Of a stretch of DNA of 64,000 bases, positions 24,399 through 37,002 are shown piece after piece. The first letter of the stretch is position 1; every line of letters begins with the position of its first letter. Under the pieces are notes generated by a model that did no database searches, was not told the origin of the DNA, and saw only the letters and a list, made by a program, of their open reading frames with translations. The position numbers and the translations under genes are program-made. Source of the stretch: Aselliscus stoliczkanus (Eukaryota > Chordata > Mammalia > Chiroptera > Hipposideridae); contig CM066740.1 of NCBI GenBank assembly GCA_033961575.1, forward strand, positions 58,969,213 to 59,033,212, in the 5' to 3' direction.

Positions 24399-25275
24399 AT
24401 GAAGAAACAAAGAAACATGTCCCAAGTAAAAGATCAGAAGGAACCTCTAGAAATTGAACTAAATGAAACAGAGGGATCTAACCTTTCAGAGACAGAGTTT
24501 AGAACACTGATGATAAGAACATTTAAGGAAGTTGGTGAGGGAATAAAGAAAAATAGAGAAATTATAAAAAAAAAAACCAATTAGAACTAAAGAATACAAT
24601 AGCTGAAATGAAGAAGACACTCGAAGGAATCACCAGTAGATTAGATGAAGCAGAGAATCGGATTAGCAATTTAGAACACAAAATAGCACAAATCACCCAG
24701 TTGGATCAGTGAAAAGAAAAAAAGAATAAAAAACAATGAAAATAGTTTAAGAGACCTGTGAGACATCATGTGCAACAAGAAACGAATCATAGGAATACCA
24801 GAAGGAGATGAGAAGCACGGGAATGAGAACCTATTTGAAGAAATAATGACTGAAAACTTCCCTACTCTGGTGAAGGAAATCCACACACAAGCCCAGGAAG
24901 TGCAGAGAGTTCCAAACAAGCTGAACCCAAACAGGCCCACATTAATACACACCATAGTTAAAAAGGATAAAGACAAAAATGGAAAAGGTTAAAGACAAAG
25001 ACAGAATCCCAAAGGCAGTAAAAAAAAAAGAGCAGGTTACATACAAAGGAACTCCTATAAGACTAACATCTGACTTTTATACAGAAACTCTGTGGGTCAG
25101 AAGAAAGTGGCAGTGATTAAAAACAAAGCCCTCCAACCAAGATTGCTCTACCCAGCAAGGCTAGCACTTAAACTAGAAAAAGAGATAAAGAGCTTCTCAG
25201 AAAAGAATAAGCTAAAGGAATTCATTATCACCAAGCCAGCATTGCAGGAAATGTTAAAAAGCCTTTTTTTAAACA
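24399..25275 (+). pseudogene. L1-C ORF1, broken
   Basis: It starts MKKQRNMSQVKDQKE at 24399. An A-run indel at about 24568-24577 shifts the frame. There is also an internal stop near 24712 and a deletion between the RRM (RIIGIPEGDEKHG) and the C-terminal domain. The last block, LQPRLLYPARLALKLEKEIKS.., is open at 25092-25298. All three ORF1 domains are recognisable. Confidence 0.8.
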
Positions 25276-25328
25276 GAAGAAAGGGGAAAACAAACTAATA
25301 AAGGAAGACCAGAAATACAAATAACAAA

Positions 25329-28300
25329 ATGGCAATAAATATGCAACTATCAATAATCATTTTAAATGTGAATGGGCTAAACACTCCAATCAAATGACAC
25401 AGAGTGGCTGAGTGGATAAGAAAACAGGACCCATGCATATGTGTCTACAAGAGGCTCATCTCAGATCAAAAGACACCCACAGACTGAAAGTAAAGGGATG
25501 GAATAAGATATTTCATGCAAATGGAAATGAGAAAAAAGCTGGAATAGCTATACTTATTTCAGACAAAGTAAACTTTAAAATGAAGACTACAATAAAAGAC
25601 AAAGAAGGGCACTCCATAATAATAAAGTGATCGATTTAACAAGAGGACATAACCCTAGTAAACATCTATGCACACAACATAGGAGCTTCTAAATATATAA
25701 AACAGTTTATGACTAACACAAAGTCAGAGATCAACAGTAGCACTATCATAGTAGGGGACTTCAACACCCCATTGTCACCAATTCTCCAGACAGAAAATCA
25801 ACACAAAAACAGTGGCCTTAAATGAAACTTTAGACCAGCTGGATTTAATCCTTATATTTAGAGCATTTCACCCCAAACCCACAGAATATACATTCTTCTC
25901 AAGTGCACATGGAACATTTTCCAAGATAGACCATATGTTAGGCCACAAAACAAGTCTCAATAGAATTAAGATATTGAAACCATATGAAGCACCTTCTCTT
26001 ACCACAATGCTATGAAACTAGAAATCAATTCGAAAGGGAAACCTGAAAAGTACACAAACACATGGAGGCTGAATAACATGCTACTAAATAGCGAGTGGGT
26101 CAAAAATGAGATCAAGGAGGAAATCAAAAGATACCTCGAGACAAACAAAATGCAAACACCACGACCCAAAATCTCTGGGATGCAGCAAAAGCAATCCTAA
26201 GAGGGAAGTTTATAGCAGTGCAGGCCTACCTAAAGAAGGAAGAAAAATCTCAAATCAACAGACTATCGTTACACCTTAGGGAACTGGAAAAAGAACAGTA
26301 AAACAAGCCTAAAGGGAGTACAAGGAAAGAAATAATAAAGTCCAGAGCAGAAATAAATGAAATAGAAACAAAAAAAAAAAACCAAAACAAAACAATACAA
26401 AAGATCAAAGAAACCAAGATCTGGGTTTTTGAAAAGATAAACAAAATCGACAAACCCTTAGCACGACTAACCAAGAAAAAGAGAGAGAGGACCCAAATTA
26501 ATAAAATCAGAAATGAAAGAGAAGTGACAACAGATACCACAGAAATACAGAAAATTTTAAGAAAATACTATGAGGAACTATATGCCAACAAGTTAGACAA
26601 TCTGAAAGAAATGGATAAATTTCAAGAAGCATGCAATCTTCCAAGTCTGAACCAAGAAGAAATGGAAACTCTGAACAGACTGATTACCACCAAAGAAATT
26701 GAATCAGTAATCAACAATCTTCCAACAAACAAAAGCCCTGGATCAGATGGCTTCACAGGTGAATTTCATAACATTCAAAAAAGAATTAATACCTCTCTCC
26801 TCAAACTATTCCAAAAACTACAGAAGGAGGGAAGGCTCCCAAGCATATTTTATGAGGCCACTATTACTCTGATCCCAAAATCAGGCAAAGATATCATAAA
26901 AAAAGAAAACTACAAGCCAATATATCCCTAATGAACATAGAAGCAAAAATCCTCAACAAAATACTAGCCAACCGAATTCAGCAACACATTACAAAGATCA
27001 TACACCACGATCCACTGGGATGCATTCCTGGTATGCAAGTTTGGTTCAATATATACTAATCAATTAACGTAATACATCACATTAACAAAACGAAAATTTA
27101 AAATCATATGATCATATCAATAGATGCAGAAAAAGCATTTGACAAAATCTAACAGCCATTTATGATAAAAACTCTTAGCTAAGTGGGAATAGTGGGATCA
27201 TACCTCAATGTAATCAAGTCCATATATGATAAGTCCACAGCTAAAATCATATACTCAATGGGGAAAGGTTAAAACCATTCCCCTTATCAGGAACAAGACA
27301 AGGCTGCCCACTTTCACCACTTCTATTCAACATAGTTCTAGAAGTTCTAGCTACAGCAATCAGACAAGAAAATGAAATAAAAGGCATCCAAATTGGAAAG
27401 GAGGAAGTATATATGTCATTATATGTAGATGACATGACACTATATAGAGAGAATCCCCATGACTTCACCAAAAAACTGTTAGCTCTGATAAATGAATTTA
27501 GTAAAGTAGCAGGATACAAAATTAATATTCAGAAATCAGTTGCATTTATATACACCAATAATAAACTATCATAAGAAATCAAGAAATAAATCCCATTTTC
27601 AATTGATTCAAAAACAATAAAATACGTAGGAATAAATTTAACCCAAAATGTAAAAGACCTGTACTCAGAAAATTATAAGACACTGAAGATGGAAATCAAA
27701 GAAGATACAAATACATGGGAATACATGCCATGTTCATGGATAGGAAGAATTAATATAGTTAAAATGTCAATACTACCTAAGGCAATATATAGATTCAATG
27801 CAATTCCTATCAAACTTTCAAGGACATTTTTTTCTGAAATAGAACATAGAATCCTAAAATATACGTGGAACAATAAAAGACCCCAACTAGCCAAGGCAAT
27901 TTTGAGAAATAAGAAAAAAGTGGGAGGTATCATGTTACCCGACATCAAATCATACTACAAGCCTACAGTAATCAAAACAGTATGGTACTGGCATAAAAAC
28001 AGACACATAGATCAATGGAACAGAATAGAGAGCCCAGAAATAAATCCATTCTTATATGGTCATTTAATCTATGACAATGGAAGCAAGAGTTTACATTGGA
28101 GTAAAGACAGTCTATTTAATAATGGTATTGGGAAAATTGGACTGACACGTGCAAAAAAATGAAAATGGACCACCTACTTATGCCATATATATGAAAACAA
28201 ATTCAAAATGGATTAAAGACTTAAATGTAGGACCTGATACCATAAAAGTCCCAGAGGAAAATATAGAGAGTAAATTTGTAGACATTACCCTTAGTAATAT

Positions 28301-29149
28301 TTTTACTGATATATACCCTCGGGCAAAGAAAATAAAAGAAAAAATAAACATAAGGGATTACATCAAACTTAAAAGTTTTTTCACAGCAAAGGAATCATTA
28401 ATAAAACAAAAAGGCAGCCTACTGAATGGGAGAAGATGTTTGCCAATGATATATCTGATAAGGGGTTAATATCCAAAATTTATGAAACATTAATGCAACT
28501 CAAAACCAAAAAAACAAACAACTCAATTAAAAAATGGGCAGAGGATATGAAAAGACATTTCTCTAAAGAAGACATACAGATGCCAACAGACATATAAAAA
28601 AATGTTCAACCTCACTAATCATTAGAGAAATGCAAATAAAAACCACAATGAGATACCACCTCACTCTTGTCAGAATGACTATCATCAATAAATCAACAAA
28701 CAACAAGTGCTGGCAAGGTTTTGGAAGAAAGGGAACCCTGGTGCACTGTTGGTGGGACTGCATATTGGTGTAGACAATATGGAAATCAGTATGAAGGTAT
28801 CTGAAAAAACTGACAACGAACTACCTTATGACCCGGCAATTCCACTCTTAGGTGTCTATCCAGATAAACCCAAGACGCTAATTCAAAAATATATGTATGC
28901 ACCCCTCTGTTTATTACAGCACTATTTACAATAGCCAAGGCTTGGAAACAACTGAAATGCCCATCTGTAGACAACTGGATTAAGAAACTGTTGTGCGTTT
29001 ATATAATGGATTGTTACTCAGCTATAAATAAGAATGAAATCTTACCATTTGCAACAATATGGATGGGCCTAGAGAACATTATGTTAAGTAAAATAAGTCA
29101 CTCGGATAAAGACAAATACCATCTGATCTCACTTATATGTGAAATCTAA
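25329..29149 (+). pseudogene. L1-C ORF2, broken
   Basis: It runs from ATG 25329 (MAINMQLSI..) to the TAA at 29147-29149 after the SLICEI-like end. Endonuclease, Z and RT blocks are in the right order. The RT motif reads YVDD at 27422-27433, where L1-B and L1-F have YADD. At least ten frame breaks occur; the longest remaining frames are 157 codons (27689-28162) and 135 codons (26524-26931). Confidence 0.85.
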
Positions 29150-29650
29150 AGAACTGAGTAAATGAGCAAAGTAAACAGAAATAGTCTCAGAGATACAGAG
29201 GAAAAACTGATGGTTGCTAGATGGGAGGGGAGTGAGGACGAGGGACAAGAGGAAGGGGTTAGACATCATAAATTGGTAACTACAATACTGCCAGAGGGCT
29301 ATGAAAGAAAGTTCAGGGGATATAATGATAATGTTGTAAATATTTTGTAGGATGTCAGATGGCCACATGTCTTGTTAGGGAGGCTACTTCATAGGTGGTG
29401 TAGAGGCTTGACCGCTGCACTGTACACCTGAAGCTGATGTTGAATAATATTGTATATCAACTATAATTTAATATGTATATAGTCAATGGGATGTGGAGTA
29501 TAGTGTGGGGTGTGGAGTCAATGGAGTTGTAATATATATGTATGATATCAGGGGTGGAAGTGGGGCTGTGGATTGGGGGAAGGGGTGTCACTTTGTGAGG
29601 GGTAAAAAGTATGACTATCACAGTGTTTTGTACACCTGAATCTAATTAAG

Positions 29651-30545
29651 AAAAAGTAGTCTATAACTAAAATGTACAGTAACTGAAATAAAAAATAATC
29701 TGTATAGGCTTAAAACTAGATTAGAGATGGTAATGAAAGAGTCAGTGAACTGAATGAATCAATTTAAAAAATCACATGAACTGAAGAACAGAGAAAAAAG
29801 AAATTGAAGAAAAATGAACACATTCCCCAAAACCTATAAAACAATAACAAATGGTCTAACAAACTTGCAAAAGAAGTATCAGAAGAAGAGAATGAACAGA
29901 TAGAAAACAGTTTTTAAATAATGTCCAAAATTTCCCAAATATAATTAAAAATAATCACTTAGATACCTTAAATCCCAGGAAACCTCATGCAAAATAAATA
30001 GAAAATTCAACCTACCACTAGCCCATATAATAGTAAGCTGATAAAAACCAAACATAAACAGAAAATTTTGAAAGCAACCAGGAAAAATAGCCATAATACA
30101 TGCAGAGCATCAACAGTAAGAATGATAATTGATTTTTTCTCAGAAATAATTGAGGACAGCAATAAATTCTCTGTCGTGGAGAAAGAATAAAACTATCAAC
30201 CTAGTTCAATAACCAGTGAAAATAGCCTTTAAAATGAGGATAAAATAAATCATTCTCAGATAGTTTTAAAAAGCATATATTGCTAAGCATTTAATTTTTG
30301 ACAAGTAAAATATGGAGTGTTTCTTTTAAAAAAAAGTACAAATTTGTAGTTATGAAATACCAAGTAGATGTAAAGTACAACATAAGAAATATAGTCAGTA
30401 ATAACTATGTATGATGTCAGATGGGTATAAGACTTATTGGAGGATCACTTAATAAATTATATAAATGTGTAACCACTGTGCTGTACACATGAAATTAATG
30501 TAAAATAATATTGAATGTGAACTGTAATTAAAAATAAATAAATGA
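29651..30545 (+). mobile_element. Ancient L1M/HAL1-like fossil
   Basis: 29700-30310 resembles the C-terminal half of an L1 ORF1 followed by old L1 sequence: the stretch encoding ENFESNQEK-like and IIDFFSEIIEDSNKFS-like peptides is visible only in pieces. 30310-30545 is a typical L1M 3' end (GATGTCAGATGGGTATAAGAC, then TGTGCTGTACACATGAAATTAA and an A-rich tail). Subfamily not resolved. Confidence 0.55.
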
Positions 30546-30711
30546 AAAATATTACAAAGTAAATGTGGAAAGCAGAGGACCCACCACACTTGTGTGGCAC
30601 AGTTTTGAGTTACATGCCTGTGCTTCAGTCTCCAGACATCATCTTTCCAACACTAATCACCTTGTCAGTTTCAAATGTCTCCTTAATCTTCCTTAGTCAT
30701 TTGAGACATCT

Positions 30712-31072
30712 TCTACTGTGGCCTTTCCACTTGCCGTTTATTCTGCCTGGAATGCTCTTCTTATCACCACACTCTAAGCTCACTTGGATCTTTACTAAAA
30801 CGTCTTCTCAATGAGGCTTTCCTTGGCACACTACCTAAAGTTGACTCTCCTTCACAACACTCCTTCACCCCTCATTTTTATTGGTTACTAATCACCATAT
30901 GGAATATTATTTATTTTCTCATTTATGTTTACTTATCACCCTCCCTCCCACAAGAACGTTCATACAAAAAGGTCAGAGATTTCTTCCTTCTTTGTTCATG
31001 GTTGTATCCCCAGTGCCTAAAAATTGCCTACCACATAAGAGATGTTAAACAGATGTGTTGACTAAATGAAAA
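30712..31072 (+). mobile_element. LINE-2 (L2) 3' end
   Basis: The succession TCTGCCTGGAATGCTCTTC, AATGAGGCTTTCCTTGG, a TTATTTATTTTCTCATTTAT block, TTCATGGTTGTATCCCCAGTG and a GTTGACTAAATGAA end reproduces the L2 3' region in order. It is ancient and non-coding. Confidence 0.75.
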
Positions 31073-31747
31073 AATCAAACCCCAATAACAAGATATTATT
31101 TCTTCTGGATGGTGTAGTTCTGCTTTTCTTACCCAAGTCTTAGAGGAAATATAGACAACAGAGTGTGAAGGTGCTACCTGGAGTACTATACTCTGGTCTC
31201 CATACCATGTTGACATCTTCAAATTCCATAGTAAATAGCTGCTGTGAGGGGTCAAGAGATGCCAGAATGGGGAGGAGATCAAATCACTCCACCTTAGAGA
31301 ACACTGGAAGTGATGATTTTCTTGGATCATCTGTCAGTGTGTCTGTGAGGGCAGAAAAAGTGTGGGTCCAGGAAAGGCTGGTGATAAATGCAAGCCAGTC
31401 CAGCATATATGGATGATGGAATGTCTTCATACTCCTTGCAGGAGAGATATTTTCTAGATGTCCATGTTTTGGGGCTTTTCCAAATTATGTCTTAGAGAAT
31501 TTTGACCCTTTGAAGTGCTTTGCAATGTCCAAAAATATATGGTACAACATTGTTTTTAGAGATGCATTCACATGTCAACCCTTCTTCAAGCTTAGCTGGC
31601 TGTTATAGTCGATGAGGCAAAAAAGAACTGTCTTTAAGGCCTAACCTAAAAATCATCATCAGTTTTCAAACTCAGCGGTTTTCAAAAAATATCAGAAGCT
31701 CTGTTGAGATAAATATTTATGGAGCACTGCCTTTGAAATTTATTTTT
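31073..31747. other. Unassigned DNA
   Basis: No gene is recognised. The CTGGAGTACTATACTCTGG stretch at about 31179 faintly recalls the RT end of CR1/L3 elements, but the support is too weak to call. Confidence 0.4.
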
Positions 31748-31927
31748 CGATCCCTTTTTCAATCCCCTTTTCGATCCCTTTACTTTCAATCTGTGTGTGT
31801 CTTTCAATCTGAAGTGGTTCTTTTGTAGGCAGCATATGTAAGGGTCTTGTTTTCTTATCCATTCAGCCACTCTATGTCTTTTGATTGGGATATTTTGTCC
31901 ATTTGCACTTAAAGTAATTATTTTCTA
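31748..31927 (-). mobile_element. L1 ORF2 endonuclease-region fragment
   Basis: The minus strand reads through the endonuclease start (the SKRHRVAEWIRKQDP..CCLQ-like region, then LRLKDTHRLKVKGS). It covers the same ORF2 interval as 33002-33230, so it belongs to a different L1 copy from L1-H. A (CGATCCCTTTT)-like duplication lies near 31747-31780. Confidence 0.65.
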
Positions 31928-32169
31928 AAAGGGTTTATTAAAATATAGCCAACATACAATATTATATTAGTTTCAGGTGTGCACAATAGTTATTCAACAT
32001 TCATGTACCTAAAGAAGTGATCACCATAAGCCCAGCAACCATCTGATACTGTACCATGTCATCACAATATTATTGACTATATTCTCCATGCTGTACATTA
32101 CATCCCCATGACTTATTTGTTTTATACCTGGAAATTTGAACCTCTTATTCCCCATCACCCCCTTTTTAA
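31928..32169 (-). mobile_element. L1 3'UTR fragment
   Basis: The minus-strand 3' end shows TATTAGTTTCAGGTGTGCAC near its poly(T)-side start and ATTGACTATATTCTCCATGCTGTACATTACATCCCC. It is 5'-truncated. Confidence 0.65.
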
Positions 32170-32990
32170 ATTTTTCAAGTACAGTTGACATTTAATATTA
32201 TTTTATATTGATTTCAGGTGTACAGCATAGTGGTTAGACACATATAATTTAAGAAGTGATTCCCCTGAAAATCTAGTACCCACCTTGCATTATCTATAGT
32301 TATTACCATGTTATTGACTATAGACTATATTCTCTAGGCTTTACTTTACAACTCTGTGACAGTTTTGTAACTACCAATGTGTACTTCTTAATGCCTTCAC
32401 CTTTTCCACCTGCCCCCCCAAACCACCTCCCATCTATCACCCCAATAAATCTAGTACCCATCTGACACCATACATAGTTATTACAGTATTATTGACTATA
32501 TTCCTTATGCTACACCCTACATCCTCATGACTACTTTGCAACAACCAATTCGTATTTCTTAGTCCCTTCCCCTTTTTCACCCATTTCCACCGCCCCCTTC
32601 ACACCCATCCCCCTGCAATCTGGCAACCATCAAAGTATTCTTTGTATCGATGAGTGTGCTCTGTTTTGTTTGTTGGTTTGTTTTGTTCTTTAGATTCTAC
32701 ATAAAAGAAAAATCACATTGTATCTGTCTTTCTCTGTCTGACACACTCCACTTCAGATAGTGAAAACCCATTCCCTTCCATGGCTGAGCAATATTCCATT
32801 GTATATATGACTATGTACCATCTACTCTTTACCTACTCATCCAATGATGGACACCCAGACTGCCTCCACAGCTTGACTACTGTAAACAATGCTGCAATGA
32901 TCATATGGATGCACACACACCCTCAAAGTAGCACTTGGATTTCTTCGGATAATTGGGTCATTTTTGGGATTACTGGGTCATTTTTTTGTC
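32170..32990 (-). mobile_element. L1 3' end with ORF2 C-terminus
   Basis: The TTTCAGGTGTACAGCATAGTG 3'UTR block comes first. From about 32690 it reads as the reverse of the ORF2 C-terminal region (TCCATGGCTGAGCAATATTCC, AACAATGCTGCAATGATCAT). The 3'UTR contains an internal partial repeat (CTAGTACCCA..TTATTGACTATA twice, near 32275 and 32450). This is an older L1 subfamily than L1-A to F. Confidence 0.65.
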
Positions 32991-33249
32991 ACTTCTTATA
33001 GACTTTGTTTTAAAGTCTATTTTGTCTGGTAGAAGTATCGCTACCACAGCTTTTTGTTTGTTTGTTTGTTTCTATTTTAATGAAATATCTTTTCTATCCA
33101 TTTACGTCTGTGTCTGTCTTTTGATCTGAAGTGAGTCTCTTGTAGAAAACATATGTAATGGTCTTATTTTCTTATCCACTCAGGCACTCTATCTTTTCAT
33201 TGGAGCATTTAATCTATTTATATTGAAAGCAATTGTTGACAGATATGTA

Positions 33250-34142
33250 AAGAAGTCTCTCTAACATTCCTTGTAATACTGGTTTGGTGGTGATGAACTC
33301 CTTTAGCTTTTTCTTGTCTGGGAAGCTTTTTATCTGTCCTTTCATTCTAAATGATAGCTTTTCTGGGTAGAATAATCTTGGTTGTAGGTCCTTGCTCTTC
33401 ATCACTTTGAACATTTCATACCAATCCCTGCTGTTGTGCAAAGTTTCCGTTAAGAAATCAGCTAATAGTCTTATGGGAGCTCCCTTGTTAGTAACTAACT
33501 GCTTTTCTCTTGCTGTTTTTAAGAGTCTCTCTTTGTCTTTAACTTTTGGCATTTTAATTATGATGTATCTAGGTGTGGGCTTCTTTGGGTTCATCTTGTT
33601 TGGGACCCTGTGCTTCATGGGTTTGTATATCCGTTTTCTTCACTAAGTTAGGGAAGTTTTTAGTCATAATTTCTTCAAATATGTTTTCAACTCCTTGCTC
33701 TCTCTCCTTTCCTTCTGGTACCCCTATGATGCAAATGTTTGTATGCTTAATGTTGTTCCAGAGGCCTCTCAAACTATTCACAATTTTTTTTAATTATATT
33801 TTCTTTTTGCTATTCCAATTGGGTATTTTCTGCTACCTTGTCTCACAGATTGCTGATTGGATCCTCTGCTTCATCTAGTCTGCTTTGTTTCCCTCTAATG
33901 TATTCTTCATTTTCAATTATTGTATTCTTTATTTCTGACTAGTTTTTTTTTTTTTTATGATTTCTATCTCTGTTGAATTTCTCACTGAAATAATGTTCTT
34001 CCACTAAGTTTATTGAGCATCCTTATAACCAGTGTTTTGAGTTCTACATCTGATAGATTGCTTGTCTCCATTTCATTTAGTTATTTTCCTGGAGTTTTGT
34101 CCTATTCTTTCATTCATGACATGATTCTTTTATCCCTCATTT
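33250..34142 (-). pseudogene. L1-H ORF1, broken
   Basis: The C-terminal half is clear: NKMNPKKPTPRYIIIKMPKVKD and a QGMLERLLY-type end in a 134-codon frame (33618-33214). The RRM entry (CIIGVPEGKEREQGVEN) is in another frame at 33781-33569. The coiled-coil N-terminus up to about 34142 is full of stops. It is more diverged from L1-A ORF1 than L1-B or C are. Confidence 0.75.
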
Positions 34143-34500
34143 TGGCTGCTTCCTTGTGTTTACTTGTACATGTTAGGAACATTTGCTATGTCTGCCAGTG
34201 TTTACAGAGTGAACTTATGTACTCAGTGTCCTGTGGGGCCCAATGGCTCAATCTCCATTGTCACCTTTACTCAGTGCTCCAGGGATGTCTCCTGCATGGC
34301 TTATATGTGCAATTCTGTTGTAGCTCATCCTCGACTGATTTGGCACATCAGTGGATGGGGTTGACCCTCAGGCTGAGTGGTGGTGAGGCCTGGTTCTGAC
34401 TACAGCAGCTGAGCCATTTTGTGGGTGTTATCTCCACAGAGTAGGATTTGCATTCATGGTGTGTCATTGTGGAGCTGGTTGAGTGGTGTTCTGATGTGGC

Positions 34501-34950
34501 CTGAAGACTGTTGCAGGGTGTGTTGAGTCTGGAGCCTTTTGGGAGGAGCTCTTATGCAGGCCAAGATCAGCCACAACTTGTGCCAGGCTTCGGGCTTCTT
34601 AGTAGGAGCTACAGTGTAATCTGCAGTTGTTTACCACTTGTGTTGGGCTTTGAAGCATTTGGGAGAGGCTACGCTACAATCCAAGTCTGGCTGCCACTTG
34701 TGTGTCAGACATGGGACCCTTTAGTGGGCACCATGATGAGCTGAGGCCAGCCACCACTAGTGTTGGGCTTCTTGTTGCTTAGTTCATGCTATATTCCAGA
34801 CCAAGAATTGCTGTCATGTATGCCAGGCTTGGAGTTAACTAATGGGAGTTACAATACATGTTGAGACCAGTCGCTTCTAGTGTTGGGATTAGGACCACTT
34901 AGCAAGAACTACAAGGCATGCCAAGGGCAGCCACTGATATTTGGGGTTTC
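34501..34950 (-). repeat. 60-bp tandem monomers in L1-H 5'UTR
   Basis: Seven to eight units lie at an exact 60-bp spacing. The landmark TTGTGCCAGG/TTGTGTTGGG/TAGTGTTGGG falls at 34518, 34578, 34638, 34698, 34758, 34818, 34878 and, decayed, 34938. Each unit reads roughly (T)TGTG-TGGGCTT-GG-CC-TTTAG-GGGAGCTAC-A-GC-G-CCAAG-CAGCCAC. Units differ by substitutions but show almost no length change. Confidence 0.8.
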
Positions 34951-35766
34951 CAGAGTTTTGAGAGATTTTAGGAAAGTCTACAGAATGAAACAACGCAGGC
35001 TGCTAGTGTGGAATAGCCACTGGAAGAGGCGTGAGCTGGCCAGGTGTGTTTGATGGGGCAGGGTGTCAATCACCAGGGCTGGGCAAATGGCGTTAGCCAG
35101 GTTAATGGAGAGCTCAAATTTGGTGCCTGCCTATGTTAGGCTGGCTGGGTGGAAAGAGAGCACACCAAAGGAATAATTGTGCCTGCCAGTGCTTCCATCC
35201 CTGGAGAGGGTTGCCCTGACCTCTGCCCTTCCAGCCCTCACTCTGAAGTTAGTCAATTCAGTTCCTCTCTGTATGTCCTTGAAGCTTTTCCAGCTATTGC
35301 CCCTGCTCTGGAGCTTAGAGGTAGTGGGTTTGTGGTCCCTCTAAGAGAAAAACTTCTGTCTCTAGTAGTTCTTTGTTTTTCTCAGAGGCAATCCCTGCTG
35401 GTTTTCACAGCCTGGTGTTATGGGGATTATTATTTCTGGTGCTGATGCCCCGGGTTGAAGAGCCTGATGTGGGGGTTGGGACTCTTTTCTTCTCAGGCAG
35501 TACCTCCACAGCCAAGCAATATGCTACACAGTGGGTGTTGAACCCATCCTTCTGCATTTCTGCCCCTCCTACCAGTCTCCATGTGGCTTCTTTATATCCT
35601 CAGTTATACGAATTTTGTTTAGCTAGTCTTTAGGTGGTTCTCAATGATGATTGTTCTAAAATTTAATCATAATTTTGATGTGATCAAGGGAGGAGGGGAG
35701 CACAGAGTTTACATACTCCTCTATCTTGACTAGGAGTCTGAAATTCATTTCTTTAGATTCATAGTT

Positions 35767-36090
35767 CTCAAACTTATCTGGGTATTGATGATGTGGGGGT
35801 TTTAAAATGTACAGTTGCCTGAGATTTACTCATTGCAGACTCCCAGTGGCTGATGTTGGGCATCCATATTTCAGCAGGTCTACAGTGGGACACACATACC
35901 TGTATTGTAAAAAAACCCCATGGGTTAGGACTGGCCAAGTGGCGTGGTGGTTAAGCACTGGCTTGGGAAGCCAGCGGCCCTGGTTTGGGGTCCCATATAT
36001 GAGGTCCAGTGACACTGCCCTCAAAAAAAAAAAAATACCATAGACTTCTTTATTTCAGAGTCTGCAATGAGAATCACTACACAATAGTTC
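35767..36090 (+). mobile_element. Possible old hAT (MER5-like) element
   Basis: The left end TAGTTCTCAAACTTATCTGGG and the right end CAATGAGAATCACTAC recall the ends of MER5-type hAT-Charlie elements. It is interrupted by a SINE. The match is from memory and partial. Confidence 0.35.
35928..36035 (+). mobile_element. Short tRNA-derived SINE
   Basis: The unit GGACTGGCCAAGTGGCGTGG..TTAAGCACTGGCTTGGG..CCAGTGACACTGCCCTC plus A13 is the short form seen also at 12545 and 62446. Flanks (ACCCCATGGGTT and ATACCATAGACTT) look like a decayed target-site duplication. Confidence 0.8.
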
Positions 36091-37002
36091 AAAAATTGAT
36101 CACAAACTAAAATGCCTAAGGGGTCCAAGCAGGTAACATAAATAAGTTCAGCAGACTAATAAGGACTATAGAAAATTTATTGCCCATAATCTGTCCAAAG
36201 GGGGCAGCTGCTACTCAGTGTCAACTGGTTGTGGCTGTGTGGGTCCAGTGTTCCCAAGTCTTATGATTCTTCAAGAAATGCTGAACCATCTGGATTTTTA
36301 GTGTGTGAGTGAAATTGCCCAACATTTTATTAGCTCTACCTCTCTTCTACCTACCTCCACACTATTGTGGAACAAGCCAAATTTATTTCAGGAAAACTTT
36401 TAGCTTGAGAGTTGCTTGTTTGCAACTTTTGCAAAATCTTGTCTTGCTTGAAGCCAGTTTGTTAAAGAACCATGTTCCTGGACTAATTTATATTGGCTCT
36501 CCATTTAATAATTGTGGAAAAAATGTGGCATTTATCTGTATTAAAAGAACTAACAAGAACAACCCCACTAAAAGGAGTCACTCTATTGCACAGCTCCTAT
36601 GGGGCATCCCATTTTGCACCACTCTGTCCTTATTCTGAGTACTCTCCACAAAACTTATTCCTAGCTTTACTCTACGGACAGGCTGAGGATTCCCTGAGAT
36701 ACTGGTTTGTATTTATCCTAAGCACTCTGTGGATGATGTAACTGATCATGCCTCTTGATGCTAACTTGATCATGGTCAAGCTGAGTGTCTGACTTTAACA
36801 AGGATATAAAATGGTATCTTATGTATTTCCACATAGACTGAATTCCTGTTTTCACTTTATAATTTAATCTTGTTTTTCTTCTATATCAATATTGTTACTT
36901 TCACATTATCTTGCTATGTCCAGTTTCTAGATTAAATACCTTAATTAATATGTTTCTTGAGTGGATGCAGAACAGTTTGAAAATAATAAATATTAAGAAA
37001 TG
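36091..37002. other. No gene recognised
   Basis: This is unique-looking sequence with an open frame of 109 codons at 36309-36638 (+) that resembles no family I know. It ends at the L1-D start. Confidence 0.45.

Larger units (their letters stand above)
22512..29650 (+). mobile_element. L1-C, main part of a full-length LINE-1
   Basis: This continues 13362-14262. The 5'UTR runs to 24398, with a long pyrimidine tract at 22955-23270 and an extra ~1.1 kb segment at 23270-24350 that L1-A, D and F lack but L1-G has. ORF1, ORF2 and a 3'UTR ending near 29650 follow. Excluding insertions the element is about 8 kb. Divergence and many indels make it older than L1-F and L1-A. Confidence 0.85.
33000..35725 (-). 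mobile_element. L1-H, older 5' half of a LINE-1
   Basis: Right to left: the 5' terminus near 35725 (minus-strand CTAGTCAAGATAGAGGAG), a third, unrelated 5'UTR to about 34143, ORF1 34142-33250, and the ORF2 endonuclease start to about 33002. The 3' part is missing or replaced by the fragment at 32170-32990. This defines a type III leader. Confidence 0.75.

Noticed and set aside
34511..34744. Plus-strand frame with a 20-residue repeat as a repeat protein
   Set aside because: The 60-bp monomer length is divisible by three, so a repeated peptide appears automatically; it is antisense to L1-H and has no domain.
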